From the NCBI RefSeq assembly GCF_027595165.1, contig NZ_CP097291.1, forward strand, positions 930,001-994,000: DNA of 64,000 nt, in the 5' to 3' direction. Both the position numbers and the translations under genes were made by a program. The notes under the pieces were generated by a model. The model saw nothing but the letters and a program-made list of their open reading frames with translations. It searched no databases and had not been told where the DNA came from. Shown piece after piece: positions 30,530-39,782 of this stretch. Origin of the DNA: Providencia sp. PROV188 (GTDB lineage Bacteria > Pseudomonadota > Gammaproteobacteria > Enterobacterales > Enterobacteriaceae). Each line of letters starts with the position of its first letter. The first letter of the stretch is position 1.

Positions 30530-30787
30530 GTATCTGCCTATCACAATAATAGTTTATTGAACAGTTTTTCTGTGGAAAAATACCCTAGCCAGAGGTATAA
30601 ACATACTTTCAGAAAATATTCAGACGCTTTACAATGAAAGCCGCGAATGGATGTATCTATATTTTACTTCTATACAAAGAGACTTTATCTTATCAGTCAC
30701 TTTTTAATCGGAGAGTTGATTAGAGGTGATGCTACATTCCATCTCAACAATTCGTAATTCTGTTTCCAGCTTGATATCGGGATAAAT
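30530..30787. other. recA-alaS intergenic region, no recX
   Basis: About 260 bases with no reading frame and no recX-like sequence, although in E. coli recX sits here. It must hold the alaS promoter; I see no convincing LexA or other operator. The ribosome site of alaS (TCGGGAT) is modest. Confidence 0.5.
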
Positions 30788-33415
30788 ATGAGTAAAAGCA
30801 CCGCTGAGATCCGTCAAGCGTTTCTCGACTTTTTCCATACGAAAGGTCATCAGGTGGTAGCCAGCAGTTCGCTAGTGCCAAATAATGACCCAACACTATT
30901 GTTCACTAACGCAGGGATGAACCAGTTCAAAGATGTATTTCTTGGTCTGGATAAACGAGCATATTCCCGAGCGACAACCGCACAACGTTGTGTACGTGCA
31001 GGTGGTAAACATAACGACTTAGAAAACGTGGGCTATACAGCTCGCCACCACACATTCTTTGAAATGTTAGGTAACTTTAGCTTCGGTGATTACTTTAAGC
31101 ACGACGCTATTCGCTTTGCATGGGAACTTTTAACCAGCGAACAATGGTTTAACCTGCCAAAAGAAAAACTGTGGGTTACTGTATACGCGACTGACGATGA
31201 AGCTTACGATATTTGGAACAAAGAAATTGGTGTTCCTGTTGAACGTATTATTCGTATCGGTGACAACAAAGGTGCTCCTTACGCCTCTGACAACTTCTGG
31301 CAGATGGGTGACACTGGGCCTTGCGGACCATGTACCGAAATTTTCTTTGACCATGGCGATCACATCTGGGGTGGCCCTCCAGGAAGTCCAGAAGAAGATG
31401 GCGACCGCTATATTGAAATCTGGAACCTCGTCTTTATGCAGTTCAACCGTCAATCTGACGGTACCATGGAACCACTACCAAAACCTTCTGTAGATACAGG
31501 TATGGGGCTGGAACGTATTTCTGCGGTTCTGCAACACGTAAATTCGAACTATGAAATCGATATTTTCCGTGAACTGATTGCTGCAGCAGCAGAAGTGACA
31601 GGTGCAACTGACTTGTCCAACAAATCTCTGCGCGTTATTGCTGACCATATTCGTTCATGCGCATTCTTAGTGAGTGATGGTGTCATTCCATCAAACGAAG
31701 GTCGTGGTTACGTTTTACGTCGTATTATTCGTCGTGCGGTACGTCATGGGTACATGCTGGGCGCGAAAGAAACGTTCTTCTATAAATTAGTTTCTACCCT
31801 AATTAAAGTGATGGGACCTGCTGCGGAAGAGCTACAGCGTCAACAAGCTTTAGTTGAGAAAGTATTAAAAACGGAAGAAGAACAGTTTGCGCGTACTTTA
31901 GAACGTGGTCTGCAATTATTAGATGACGAGCTGGTAACACTGAAAGGCGATACGCTAGACGGTGAAACGGCATTCCGTCTCTATGATACTTATGGATTCC
32001 CGCTAGATTTAACGGCTGATGTTTGTCGCGAGCGCAATCTTAAAGTGGATGAAGAAGGCTTTGAGCGTGCAATGGAAGATCAGCGTCGTCGTGCGAGAGA
32101 ATCAAGCGGCTTTGGCGCAGACTATAACGCACTGATTAAAGTTGACAAACACAGTGAATTCTCAGGCTATCAGCATGATGAACAGCAAGCGACTATCACT
32201 GCATTATATAAAGATGGTCAGCCAGTTGATTCCCTGCAAGCGGGAGATGAAGGTTTAGTCATTTTAGATAAAACCGCATTCTACGCAGAATCAGGCGGTC
32301 AAGTTGGTGATACTGGTGTTCTTAAAAATGACAGCGCTAACTTTACGGTTACTGATACTCAAAAATATGGTCAAGCAATTGGTCATGTAGGTAAAGTTGA
32401 ATCTGGCTCATTAGTTGTTAACCATCGAATTGCGGCTATAGTCAATAGTGAAAGACGTAATGCTATTCGCCTAAACCACTCGGCGACTCACTTATTACAT
32501 GCCGCATTACGCCAAGTCTTAGGCGAGCACGTTTCTCAAAAAGGCTCGTTGGTGAATGACAAGTATCTCCGTTTTGACTTCTCTCATTTTGAAGCGATGA
32601 CACAACAGCAACTGCGTCAAGTGGAAGATATTGTGAACGCGCAGATCCGTCAAAACTCAGAAATTGAAACTGAGTTGATGGATTTAGAGGGTGCGAAAGC
32701 GAAAGGGGCTATGGCATTATTCGGTGAAAAATATGAAGAGCGAGTACGTGTTCTGAGTATGGGGGATTTCTCCATCGAATTATGTGGTGGTACACATGCT
32801 AGCCGCACAGGGGATATTGGTTTATTCAGTATCTTAAGTGAGTCAGGTACCGCTGCTGGGGTTCGTCGTATCGAAGCGACAACTGGCGCAACTGCAATGG
32901 AGCACTTACATGCTCAATCAGAACAACTTTCTGCTATTGCTCATCTATTAAAAGGTGATGCAAATAGCCTAGTTGAGAAAGTTAAAGCTGCATTGGAAAA
33001 ATCACGAAATCTTGAAAAAGAGATTTTGCAATTAAAAGATCAGCAAGCCTCTCAAGAAAGTGCTTCACTAGGTAGTAAAGCGAAAGATGTTAAAGGTATC
33101 AAACTATTAGTTAGTCAATTAAGCGATACTGATCCTAAACTATTGAGAACAATGGTCGATGATCTAAAAAATCAGCTGAAATCGGCGATTATCGTGCTTT
33201 CAACCACAAGTGGTGATAAAGTCAGTATAATTGTTGGTGTGACTAATGATTTGACTGCTAAAATTAAAGCAGGTGATTTGGTATCCTATGTTGCTCAGCA
33301 AGTAGGCGGTAAAGGTGGCGGTCGACCAGACATGGCGATGGCTGGAGGTACTGACGTAAGCGCATTACCAACAGCGATGGAAAGTGTCGAACAATGGGTT
33401 GATTCGAAACTGTAA
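30788..33415 (+). CDS. alaS: Alanine--tRNA ligase
   Basis: Class II aminoacyl-tRNA synthetase of 875 residues (E. coli 876). Catalytic core about 1-460 with [16 protein letters not shown] and TGMGLERI. The editing domain has [12 protein letters not shown] and the zinc-ligand motif [13 protein letters not shown]. The C-terminal oligomerisation domain ends [16 protein letters not shown]. It is followed by a perfect terminator and then csrA, the E. coli order. Its tRNA substrate type is encoded in the rrn operon at 57726. Confidence 0.98.
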   Translation: MSKSTAEIRQAFLDFFHTKGHQVVASSSLVPNNDPTLLFTNAGMNQFKDVFLGLDKRAYSRATTAQRCVRAGGKHNDLENVGYTARHHTFFEMLGNFSFGDYFKHDAIRFAWELLTSEQWFNLPKEKLWVTVYATDDEAYDIWNKEIGVPVERIIRIGDNKGAPYASDNFWQMGDTGPCGPCTEIFFDHGDHIWGGPPGSPEEDGDRYIEIWNLVFMQFNRQSDGTMEPLPKPSVDTGMGLERISAVLQHVNSNYEIDIFRELIAAAAEVTGATDLSNKSLRVIADHIRSCAFLVSDGVIPSNEGRGYVLRRIIRRAVRHGYMLGAKETFFYKLVSTLIKVMGPAAEELQRQQALVEKVLKTEEEQFARTLERGLQLLDDELVTLKGDTLDGETAFRLYDTYGFPLDLTADVCRERNLKVDEEGFERAMEDQRRRARESSGFGADYNALIKVDKHSEFSGYQHDEQQATITALYKDGQPVDSLQAGDEGLVILDKTAFYAESGGQVGDTGVLKNDSANFTVTDTQKYGQAIGHVGKVESGSLVVNHRIAAIVNSERRNAIRLNHSATHLLHAALRQVLGEHVSQKGSLVNDKYLRFDFSHFEAMTQQQLRQVEDIVNAQIRQNSEIETELMDLEGAKAKGAMALFGEKYEERVRVLSMGDFSIELCGGTHASRTGDIGLFSILSESGTAAGVRRIEATTGATAMEHLHAQSEQLSAIAHLLKGDANSLVEKVKAALEKSRNLEKEILQLKDQQASQESASLGSKAKDVKGIKLLVSQLSDTDPKLLRTMVDDLKNQLKSAIIVLSTTSGDKVSIIVGVTNDLTAKIKAGDLVSYVAQQVGGKGGGRPDMAMAGGTDVSALPTAMESVEQWVDSKL

Positions 33416-33423
33416 TTGCTGCG

Positions 33424-33453
33424 AAGTTACCCCATTTTAATGGGGTAACTTTA
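33424..33453 (+). terminator. Terminator of alaS
   Basis: A 13-bp perfect stem, AAGTTACCCCATT / AATGGGGTAACTT, with a two-base loop and a T-rich end (TAATCTGTT). Confidence 0.75.
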
Positions 33454-33600
33454 ATCTGTTGCAGCATTGTTAATATGTTGCCGGTAGTGTTATATTTTGC
33501 TTGTAAATAATTAGAATTATTGCCTTGATGGCATCAATGCTTTAGGTGAATGTCATTGCTTTACGTTTTCACGGTGTGTGATGGACAATAGCGGGGAATA

Positions 33601-33640
33601 CCTAGAGACCCGACTCTTTTAATATTTCAAGGAGCAAAGA
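33601..33640 (+). promoter_or_regulatory. Conserved csrA leader with ribosome-binding site
   Basis: The 40 bases before csrA (GAGACCCGACTC ... CAAGGAGCAAAGA) are nearly the same as the E. coli csrA leader as I remember it. The overlapping AAGGA is both Shine-Dalgarno and a CsrA-type recognition core, which fits translational autoregulation. Confidence 0.6.
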
Positions 33641-33826
33641 ATGCTTATTCTGACTCGTCGAGTTGGTGAAACACTCATGATAGGCGATGAGGTAACAGTG
33701 ACCGTATTGGGCGTAAAAGGCAACCAAGTACGTATTGGTGTTAATGCCCCAAAAGAAGTTTCTGTTCACCGTGAAGAAATTTATCAACGGATCCAGGCCG
33801 AAAAGACTCAACCAGACAATCAATAA
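33641..33826 (+). CDS. csrA: Carbon storage regulator CsrA
   Basis: Homodimeric RNA-binding protein of 61 residues that binds GGA motifs in mRNA leaders and controls glycogen, motility, biofilm and central metabolism. The whole family pattern is present: [16 protein letters not shown] at the start, and [19 protein letters not shown] with the RNA-contacting R44 and flanking residues. The tail (AEKTQPDNQ) is variable as usual. It sits between alaS and the tRNA-Ser/tRNA-Arg cluster, exactly as in E. coli. Confidence 0.98.
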   Translation: MLILTRRVGETLMIGDEVTVTVLGVKGNQVRIGVNAPKEVSVHREEIYQRIQAEKTQPDNQ

Positions 33827-33834
33827 TAATGAAT

Positions 33835-33890
33835 AAGCGTCCAGTGAGTTATCACACAGCAATCATGGGCGCTTGTCTTTCCCCTTTTTA
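33835..33890 (+). terminator. Possible terminator of csrA
   Basis: AAGCGTCC can pair with GGGCGCTT (one T-G pair) across a 24-base loop, followed by GTCTTTCCCCTTTTT. The loop is long and the tail interrupted, so the call is moderate. Confidence 0.45.
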
Positions 33891-34170
33891 TCTTTAGTAA
33901 TTCCTTAATCTTTCTATTTTTTAATTGGCTTAACACATTATGTTGGTGTTGAGCGCTATCTCTTTGAATGAATCCACCTTTCTTTCTGTACTATTTTTAT
34001 GCTACTAAGCTATGTGCTATCAACTTTCTCTATTTTTTTCTGAATTTTTTATAATAAGAGTGAAGATAATAAAGGGGCAAAAAAGCACGGAAATATTGCT
34101 TTTTCGGTGTTAAACTAATCATCTTGCTTGTGAAATGTGCAAACGATCATTGGAATGCAAAAAGTTTGGA
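33891..34170. other. AT-rich spacer between csrA and the tRNA cluster
   Basis: About 280 bases without a supported gene, repeat or RNA. The region becomes A/T-tract-rich towards the tRNA promoter, which could act as an upstream activating region. Confidence 0.4.
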
Positions 34171-34178
34171 AAAATTGT

Positions 34179-34206
34179 TTGACTTCTAAGTCTAGGAAAG
34201 TAATAT
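34179..34206 (+). promoter_or_regulatory. Promoter of the tRNA-Ser / tRNA-Arg cluster
   Basis: TTGACT, 16-base spacer, TAATAT, then GTGCGCC. The G/C-rich discriminator is typical of stringently controlled stable-RNA promoters. The first tRNA begins 58 bases after the -10. Confidence 0.7.
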
Positions 34207-34264
34207 GTGCGCCACACAGAGACGAGATGTTTAAACAAAAACAAATCGTATGTGACTAAAATAT

Positions 34265-34357
34265 GGTGAGGTGGCCGAGAGGCTGAAGGCGCTCCCCTGC
34301 TAAGGGAGTATGCGGTCAAAAGCTGCATCGAGGGTTCGAATCCCTCCCTCACCGCCA
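34265..34357 (+). tRNA. serV: tRNA-Ser(GCU)
   Basis: 93 nt including an encoded CCA, with the long variable arm of a class II tRNA. Acceptor GGTGAGG pairs with CCTCACC. The anticodon GCT is at 34299-34301 in CCCTGCTAAGGG, reading AGC/AGU. GGTTCGAATCC forms the T arm. Same position after csrA as E. coli serV. Confidence 0.97.
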
Positions 34358-34368
34358 TTTTAGGCTCT

Positions 34369-34445
34369 GCATCCGTAGCTCAGCTGGATAGAGTACTCGG
34401 CTACGAACCGAGCGGTCGGAGGTTCGAATCCTCCCGGATGCACCA
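34369..34445 (+). tRNA. tRNA-Arg(ACG), copy 1
   Basis: 77 nt including CCA. GCATCCG pairs with CGGATGC. Anticodon ACG at 34403-34405 (A34 expected to become inosine), reading CGU/CGC/CGA. It lies 11 bases after tRNA-Ser. The gene is identical in sequence to the next two copies. Confidence 0.97.
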
Positions 34446-34618
34446 TTTTCTACCTTATAAGCAAAGCTGATAGGGTGATGTTTTGGTTTATAGCGAACTG
34501 AAACGAAAGTAGTTTAGATTTAATATGGTTCTTAAAGCTAATAAGATTTATAACCATAAATATTGAAGTAGATTTTGATTAAGCAGTATTGAGAGAGAAG
34601 TACGTATTGCACTAAAAT

Positions 34619-34695
34619 GCATCCGTAGCTCAGCTGGATAGAGTACTCGGCTACGAACCGAGCGGTCGGAGGTTCGAATCCTCCCGGATGCACCA
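34619..34695 (+). tRNA. tRNA-Arg(ACG), copy 2
   Basis: Identical 77-nt copy of the tRNA-Arg at 34369. The 173-base spacer before it is unrelated to the next spacer, so duplication involved little more than the gene itself, or the flanks have diverged. Confidence 0.97.
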
Positions 34696-34797
34696 TCTCT
34701 TAAACATTTCTGTTAGTATCAACAATTCTGTCATCAATTTCATAAATCAAAATTACTGCTGTAGTCATACAGCATCGATTGATAATCGACAAATTTT

Positions 34798-34874
34798 GCA
34801 TCCGTAGCTCAGCTGGATAGAGTACTCGGCTACGAACCGAGCGGTCGGAGGTTCGAATCCTCCCGGATGCACCA
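34798..34874 (+). tRNA. tRNA-Arg(ACG), copy 3
   Basis: Third identical 77-nt tRNA-Arg(ACG), last of the cluster and followed within 6 bases by a terminator. E. coli has four copies at the corresponding argQZYV locus. Confidence 0.97.
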
Positions 34875-34879
34875 TCATT

Positions 34880-34911
34880 AAAAACTCCTCAATTTGAGGA
34901 GTTTTTTTTTG
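34880..34911 (+). terminator. Terminator of the tRNA cluster
   Basis: AAAACTCCTC / GAGGAGTTTT, 10 bp with an AATTT loop, continuing into a run of T. Confidence 0.92.
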
Positions 34912-35058
34912 CCTAAAATCCTAACTTACTATCTTCCTTCCTTTTCTTTCTGTTTTCTCATCGGGTAAACCACACATCTAGACAGCGACAATTTATGTGA
35001 TTTAAGCTAAAGTAATCACCTTATTAAAATAAAACTAAATCACAGGCGGGAGGTCGAT

Positions 35059-36618
35059 TTGATCCCGGACGTATCAAAAGCGCTCTCATGGTTAGAAGCG
35101 CACCCGGAAATTCTCAATGGCATTCAACGTGGTATTGAACGTGAAACACTACGCGTGACACCTCAAGGTGCGTTAGCCGAGACATTGCATCCAGATGAGC
35201 TGGGGAAAGCCCTTACCCATAAATGGATCACCACGGATTTTGCGGAATCCTTACTCGAATTTATTACTCCTGTAGATAAAAGCATTAGCCACAACTTGGC
35301 TTTTTTGCGAGATCTACATCGCTATACGGCACGTCATTTACAAAATGAAAGAATGTGGCCGTTAAGTATGCCTTGCTTTATTGCAAGTGAAGATAAGATC
35401 ACGCTGGCGCAATACGGTAGCTCCAATGTGGGGCAGTTTAAAACACTGTATCGTGAAGGGTTAAAAAACCGCTATGGGGCATTAATGCAAACCATCGCGG
35501 GGGTTCACTATAACTTCTCATTCCCAATTGAGTTTTGGAAGGCGTGGGCGGGTGTTGAAGACGCAGAAAGCGGAAAGGAAAAAATTTCTGAAGGCTATTT
35601 ACGCCTAATCAGAAACTACTATCGCTTTGGTTGGGTGATTCCATACTTATTTGGTGCATCTCCCGCTATTTGCGGCTCTTTCTTGAAGAACAGAGAAACC
35701 TCACTGAATTTTAATAAAACTGAGTGTGGTACTTATTATCTGCCTTATGCAACCTCATTGAGAATGAGTGATTTAGGTTACACCAATAAATCTCAGAGTG
35801 ATTTAAATATTACGTTTAACCACCTTGATGAATATGTGGAAAATCTGAAGAAAGCTATTCATAAGCCTTCTACTGAATTTGAGAAGTTGGGCGTGAAAAA
35901 AGATGGCAAGTACGTTCAGCTGAACACTAATGTGTTACAAATCGAGAATGAGCTATATGCACCAATTCGTCCGAAGCGTGTACCACAAGGGAATGAATCG
36001 CCTTCTGATGCATTATTACGTGGCGGTATCGAATATATTGAAGTTCGCTCCCTTGATATCAACCCATTTAGTCCGATTGGGGTTAATGAAACCCAAGCTC
36101 GCTTTGTGGATTTATTCCTCATCTGGTGCGTGCTTGCAGATGCCCCGGAAATGAATGTTCAAGAGTTGGATTGCTGTCGCAAAAACTGGAACCGCGTGAT
36201 CCTTGAAGGTCGTAAGCCGGAACAGGTGATAGGCTTTGGTTGTGGTAGCGAGCTTAAGCCATTGGTTGAAGTGGGACAAACGCTGTTTAAAGATCTGATC
36301 CGTGTGGCTGAAGTCTTAGATACCTGCTGTGATGCCAAATACAAAGATGTGTGCCATCAGTTTGTCGCCATGTTTGAAGATCCAAACTTGACCTATTCAG
36401 CGCTGGTGATGGACGAAATGCTGGAAAAAGGTATTGGTGGTTATGGGTTAGAATTAGCTGAAAAATATTATCAGCAGTTAATTAATGAACCTTATGAAGT
36501 GATCACTGAAGAGCAGTTTGAACAGGCGCGTTTGGCTTCAATTGAGAAACAAAAGCGAATGGAGCAGGATCAGAGCGAAAGCTTTGAAGAGTATCTTAAG
36601 ATCCACGCTGGACGCTAA
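35059..36618 (+). CDS. gshA: Glutamate--cysteine ligase
   Basis: Joins glutamate and cysteine with ATP, the first and limiting step of glutathione synthesis. 519 residues, the E. coli length within one residue. Type I GCL motifs: [51 protein letters not shown] and [18 protein letters not shown]. Translation starts at TTG 35059 (LIPDVS...) with GGGAGG five bases before; the E. coli gene also starts with TTG, so weak initiation seems conserved. Confidence 0.97.
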   Translation: MIPDVSKALSWLEAHPEILNGIQRGIERETLRVTPQGALAETLHPDELGKALTHKWITTDFAESLLEFITPVDKSISHNLAFLRDLHRYTARHLQNERMWPLSMPCFIASEDKITLAQYGSSNVGQFKTLYREGLKNRYGALMQTIAGVHYNFSFPIEFWKAWAGVEDAESGKEKISEGYLRLIRNYYRFGWVIPYLFGASPAICGSFLKNRETSLNFNKTECGTYYLPYATSLRMSDLGYTNKSQSDLNITFNHLDEYVENLKKAIHKPSTEFEKLGVKKDGKYVQLNTNVLQIENELYAPIRPKRVPQGNESPSDALLRGGIEYIEVRSLDINPFSPIGVNETQARFVDLFLIWCVLADAPEMNVQELDCCRKNWNRVILEGRKPEQVIGFGCGSELKPLVEVGQTLFKDLIRVAEVLDTCCDAKYKDVCHQFVAMFEDPNLTYSALVMDEMLEKGIGGYGLELAEKYYQQLINEPYEVITEEQFEQARLASIEKQKRMEQDQSESFEEYLKIHAGR

Positions 36619-36696
36619 AAGAAAATGGCCACAACAAGGTGGCCAAACAAAAAATCTTTTAAAGAATTAGGGATGATAACAATTTGCGCGTCTTTC
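36618..36696 (-). ncRNA. micA: Hfq-dependent small RNA MicA
   Basis: On the minus strand the 5' end GAAAGACGCGCA, then TTGTTATCATCCCTAATTC, match E. coli MicA closely as I remember it. The RNA ends with a terminator hairpin GGCCAC / GTGGCC followed by ATTTTCTTTT, about 78 nt in total. MicA pairs with ompA and other outer-membrane-protein mRNAs under envelope stress. The locus, between gshA and luxS and transcribed leftward, is the same as in E. coli. The 3' end abuts the gshA stop codon on the other strand. Confidence 0.9.
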
Positions 36697-36701
36697 ACAT
36701 A

Positions 36702-36730
36702 TTAAGACTCTGCATTTTTGGATTAGTTTC
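36702..36730 (-). promoter_or_regulatory. Sigma-E-type promoter of micA
   Basis: On the minus strand: GAAACT (-35, at 36730-36725), 16-base spacer, GTCTTAA (-10, at 36708-36702), and the RNA start five bases further. This fits the sigma-E pattern GGAACTT-N16-GTCTAA and the known sigma-E control of MicA. Confidence 0.75.
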
Positions 36731-36775
36731 ATTTTTTTTCAAAATTATTTTTTTTATTTTTATGGAGGTCATGAA

Positions 36776-37291
36776 ATGCCGTTATTAGACAGTTTTACTG
36801 TGGATCATACGCGTATGGCTGCTCCTGCTGTTCGTGTAGCAAAAACGATGACAACGCCTCATGGGGACACTATCACTGTATTCGATTTACGCTTTACAGT
36901 CCCAAATAAAGAAGCAATGACAGAAAAAGGAACACATACCCTAGAGCACCTTTTTGCTGGCTTCATGCGAGATCACCTTAATGGTAACGGTGTTGAAATC
37001 ATCGATATTTCGCCAATGGGATGCCGTACAGGCTTCTATATGAGCTTGATTGGTCAACCGGATGAACAGCGTGTTGCTAACGCCTGGAAGGCTGCTATGC
37101 AGGATGTGCTGCATGTGCAAGATCAAAATAAGATCCCAGAGCTTAATGTGTACCAATGTGGTACTTACAAGATGCACTCTCTTGAAGAAGCTCAGCAAAT
37201 TGCTCGCAGTGTGCTTGCGAAGGATATTCTCGTCAATAAAAACGATGAGCTTGCATTGCCAGAAGAAAAGCTTGCCCAGCTTCACGTTTAA
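36776..37291 (+). CDS. luxS: S-ribosylhomocysteine lyase LuxS
   Basis: Cleaves S-ribosylhomocysteine to homocysteine and DPD, the precursor of autoinducer-2; part of the activated methyl cycle. 171 residues, the usual length. The metal ligands H54 and H58 ([11 protein letters not shown]) and C128 (YQCGT), and the catalytic C83 ([10 protein letters not shown]), are all present at family positions. The leader is T-rich and the divergent micA promoter lies within it. Confidence 0.98.
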   Translation: MPLLDSFTVDHTRMAAPAVRVAKTMTTPHGDTITVFDLRFTVPNKEAMTEKGTHTLEHLFAGFMRDHLNGNGVEIIDISPMGCRTGFYMSLIGQPDEQRVANAWKAAMQDVLHVQDQNKIPELNVYQCGTYKMHSLEEAQQIARSVLAKDILVNKNDELALPEEKLAQLHV

Positions 37292-37310
37292 TTATTGAAA
37301 AAGATAGACT

Positions 37311-37357
37311 AAAAAGCCTTAAAATCACCGATCAATTGGTCAGGTTTTTAAGGCTTT
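37311..37357. terminator. Bidirectional terminator between luxS and yfjD
   Basis: AAAAAGCCTTAAAA pairs with TTTTTAAGGCTTTTT, with a 19-base loop that has its own CCGATCAATTGG fold. A- and T-runs on both sides make it suitable for both convergent genes. Confidence 0.85.
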
Positions 37358-37375
37358 TTCCATTGAAATGAACAA

Positions 37376-38662
37376 TTAAAATTCAGGGGCTTGTGAGTCA
37401 AAACCGAGCGGAGTGATTTTTACCTGCTTGATAATATTATCGCTGATCACTAAAACTTCGATAACATAGTGACCAACAACTATTTGTTCTTCAGGCTGTG
37501 GAATATCACCTAATACCTCTAAAACCATCCCATTAACGGTTCTAGGACCATCAATAGGAAGGTTCCAATCAAATGCTTTATTCAGGTCACGAATGTTTGC
37601 TGTTCCATCCACAAGGACGCTGCCGTCGCTCTGAGGCATGACTTCTTCAGCTAGAGAAGGCGACATTGATGTTGTGAAATCACCGACAATTTCTTCCAAA
37701 ATATCTTCTACGGTGATCAAACCTTGGATCTCACCATACTCATCAACGATGATGCCAAGCTTCTCTTTTTTATGCTGGAAATTAACCAACTGAACGTTGA
37801 GTGGCGTACTATTGGGAATGAAATAGATACTATCGGCGGCTTTGATCAAATTCTGCTTGTTGAACTCACGTTTCTCTACCATCAATCGATAAGCTTCTCG
37901 CACACGCAAAATACCAATCAAATCATCAAGAGAATCACGATACAGGACAATACGTCCATGAGGGGAATGAGTGAGCTGCCTAACAATCGACTTCCAATCA
38001 TCATTAATATCGATCCCCACAATTTCATTACGTGGCAGCATAATATCGCCAACGGTGACTTTGTCTAAATCAAGAATCGAAATCAGCATGTCTTGATTAC
38101 GGCGGCTGAGCTTGTTTTTGGACTCATGAACAATGGTACGCAACTCTTCTTTATTGACCGCATCATTACGAGTATTTGAGACATTTATCCCACAGCAACG
38201 CATAAAAAGGGCAGAAATAGTATTAAACGCCCACACGACAGGTAGCATGATTTTTTGCAGTGGTGTAAGAATAAAGCTACTAGGAAAGGCAATACGTTCT
38301 GGATACAGTGCCGCAATGGTTTTTGGCATCACTTCTGCAAATAGCAGAATAACAAATGTGAGCACGCCAGTTGCAATGGCGACACCCATATTGCCATATA
38401 AGCGGATCCCGATAATGGTCGCGAGAGCAGAGGCAACAATGTTGATTAGGTTGTTACCAATCAATACTAAGCCCAGTAAGCGGTCGGGATGGCGTAGTAG
38501 TTTTTCAACACGGATAGCGGAGCGATTACCTTGTTTCGCTAAATGTTTTAACCGATAACGGTTCAACGTCATCATACTGGTTTCTGACGCTGAAAAATAA
38601 GCGGATAAAAAAATTAAAACAATCAGTATGATGATTAGAGTACCAGTAGATACTTCATCCAA
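37376..38662 (-). CDS. yfjD: CNNM/CorC-family transporter YfjD (CorB)
   Basis: Inner-membrane protein of 428 residues. The N-terminal DUF21/CNNM domain has about four helices (about 1-185), then a pair of CBS domains (about 200-325, including LPRNEIVGIDINDDW and GIIVDEYGEIQGLITVEDILEEIVGD) and a C-terminal CorC_HlyC domain (about 340-420). The family is linked to Mg2+/Co2+ efflux and resistance. Start is TTG 38662 with AAGGAA upstream. It is followed leftwards of ypjD-ffh exactly as in E. coli. Confidence 0.92.
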   Translation of the reverse strand: MDEVSTGTLIIILIVLIFLSAYFSASETSMMTLNRYRLKHLAKQGNRSAIRVEKLLRHPDRLLGLVLIGNNLINIVASALATIIGIRLYGNMGVAIATGVLTFVILLFAEVMPKTIAALYPERIAFPSSFILTPLQKIMLPVVWAFNTISALFMRCCGINVSNTRNDAVNKEELRTIVHESKNKLSRRNQDMLISILDLDKVTVGDIMLPRNEIVGIDINDDWKSIVRQLTHSPHGRIVLYRDSLDDLIGILRVREAYRLMVEKREFNKQNLIKAADSIYFIPNSTPLNVQLVNFQHKKEKLGIIVDEYGEIQGLITVEDILEEIVGDFTTSMSPSLAEEVMPQSDGSVLVDGTANIRDLNKAFDWNLPIDGPRTVNGMVLEVLGDIPQPEEQIVVGHYVIEVLVISDNIIKQVKITPLGFDSQAPEF

Positions 38663-38707
38663 AACAAGGTTCCTTTTTTATAACAGCCGTTTAAAGCTAA
38701 AATGGCT

Positions 38708-39499
38708 CTACGCCATGGTTAATTGCTGAATCAATCGATTACCAAAAAACGCCAAGGTAAGGATAAGTGAACCGCCCACATGGAAAAAGAGGACGCGTTT
38801 GCCTCGCCATCCACCATGAAAATGTCCCCACAGCAAAATAACGTAAACAAACCAAGCAATGACGGAGAGTACGGATTTGTGGATATTCTCTTTATCAAAA
38901 ATGTTATCCATATAAATAAAGCCCGTGCACAGTGTTAAGGTCAAGAGAATGACTCCCACCTGAGTGACGTGAAACATTTTGCGTTCAATGACCATCATTG
39001 GCGGCATATCAGGGCTAAATTTCAGAATTTTGTTTTTAAGTTGGTAGTCAATAATGGCAACTTGAAATGCATATAACGCCGCGATAAGCAACGTAGCATA
39101 GCTTAATAATGCTAAGCCAATATGGACAAATAATGGGGTGCTTGCCTCTAAATGAGTGATAAACTCACCCGGCATAATTGTAGATAAAATCAGGTTAATA
39201 ATCGCGAAACTATACACAATAGGGGTTAAGTACCACGCGCGCCCTAAATAGGAAACCACGGTCATAATCAAACACATTAAGAGGCTGACAGAGGAGCCTA
39301 AATTTAAGAGGGTGAGATTTTGCCCGCTGGCTTCACTAAAAATTTGTAATTTCAATGTGATTGCGTGAGTAACCATCGCCACGATAGCTAATAAAATAGC
39401 CAATCGACGATAAAGAGCTTGCTTGCGCACTTGTCCGGGAACGATCAGCAGCAGACTGACCATGTATGTACAAACTGCTATGACTGCAAATACGGGCAT
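38708..39499 (-). CDS. ypjD: Inner membrane protein YpjD, cytochrome c assembly family
   Basis: 263 residues with about eight membrane segments, belonging to the CcmC/CcsA-like cytochrome c assembly family. Histidines that could bind haem are present (for example THAITLKL and WGHFHGGW). The precise role in enterobacteria is not known. It is immediately upstream of yfjD in the same direction and divergent from ffh, the conserved E. coli layout. Confidence 0.87.
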   Translation of the reverse strand: MPVFAVIAVCTYMVSLLLIVPGQVRKQALYRRLAILLAIVAMVTHAITLKLQIFSEASGQNLTLLNLGSSVSLLMCLIMTVVSYLGRAWYLTPIVYSFAIINLILSTIMPGEFITHLEASTPLFVHIGLALLSYATLLIAALYAFQVAIIDYQLKNKILKFSPDMPPMMVIERKMFHVTQVGVILLTLTLCTGFIYMDNIFDKENIHKSVLSVIAWFVYVILLWGHFHGGWRGKRVLFFHVGGSLILTLAFFGNRLIQQLTMA

Positions 39500-39782
39500 A
39501 GTATAGTGTCGTTATTCATTTTAAGTGGATAGTAATTAACTAGTATAACCCGTGCAAGTGTAGGCTCCAACTATTGGTATGACGTATCGCTGTATATTCT
39601 TTACTAATCGCTCATTTAGGCTAACTAAACGAAGCAGCGAAACCCCATCAAGTGTGATACAATCGGCGACCAACACAGCGTTGAATTGTGCCGTGGCTAT
39701 CTTGAGTTTGCCCTTGAAATACAGCGCGCGAGTAACCAAATAAGGCTACATATAGGCCCATAACAGAATTGAGCTAAGACAC
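39500..39782. other. ypjD-ffh intergenic region
   Basis: 283 bp between divergent genes. It should hold both promoters. No reading frame with a credible ribosome site, no repeat and no hairpin of note. Confidence 0.4.

Noticed and set aside
34119..34358. Minus-strand frame across tRNA-Ser encoding a VREGFEPS-type protein
   Set aside because: It is the reverse complement of a tRNA gene. Such frames are well-known false proteins.
36627..36644. GGCCAC/GTGGCC hairpin as the gshA terminator
   Set aside because: On the gshA strand it is followed by A-rich, not T-rich sequence. It is the terminator of MicA on the opposite strand.
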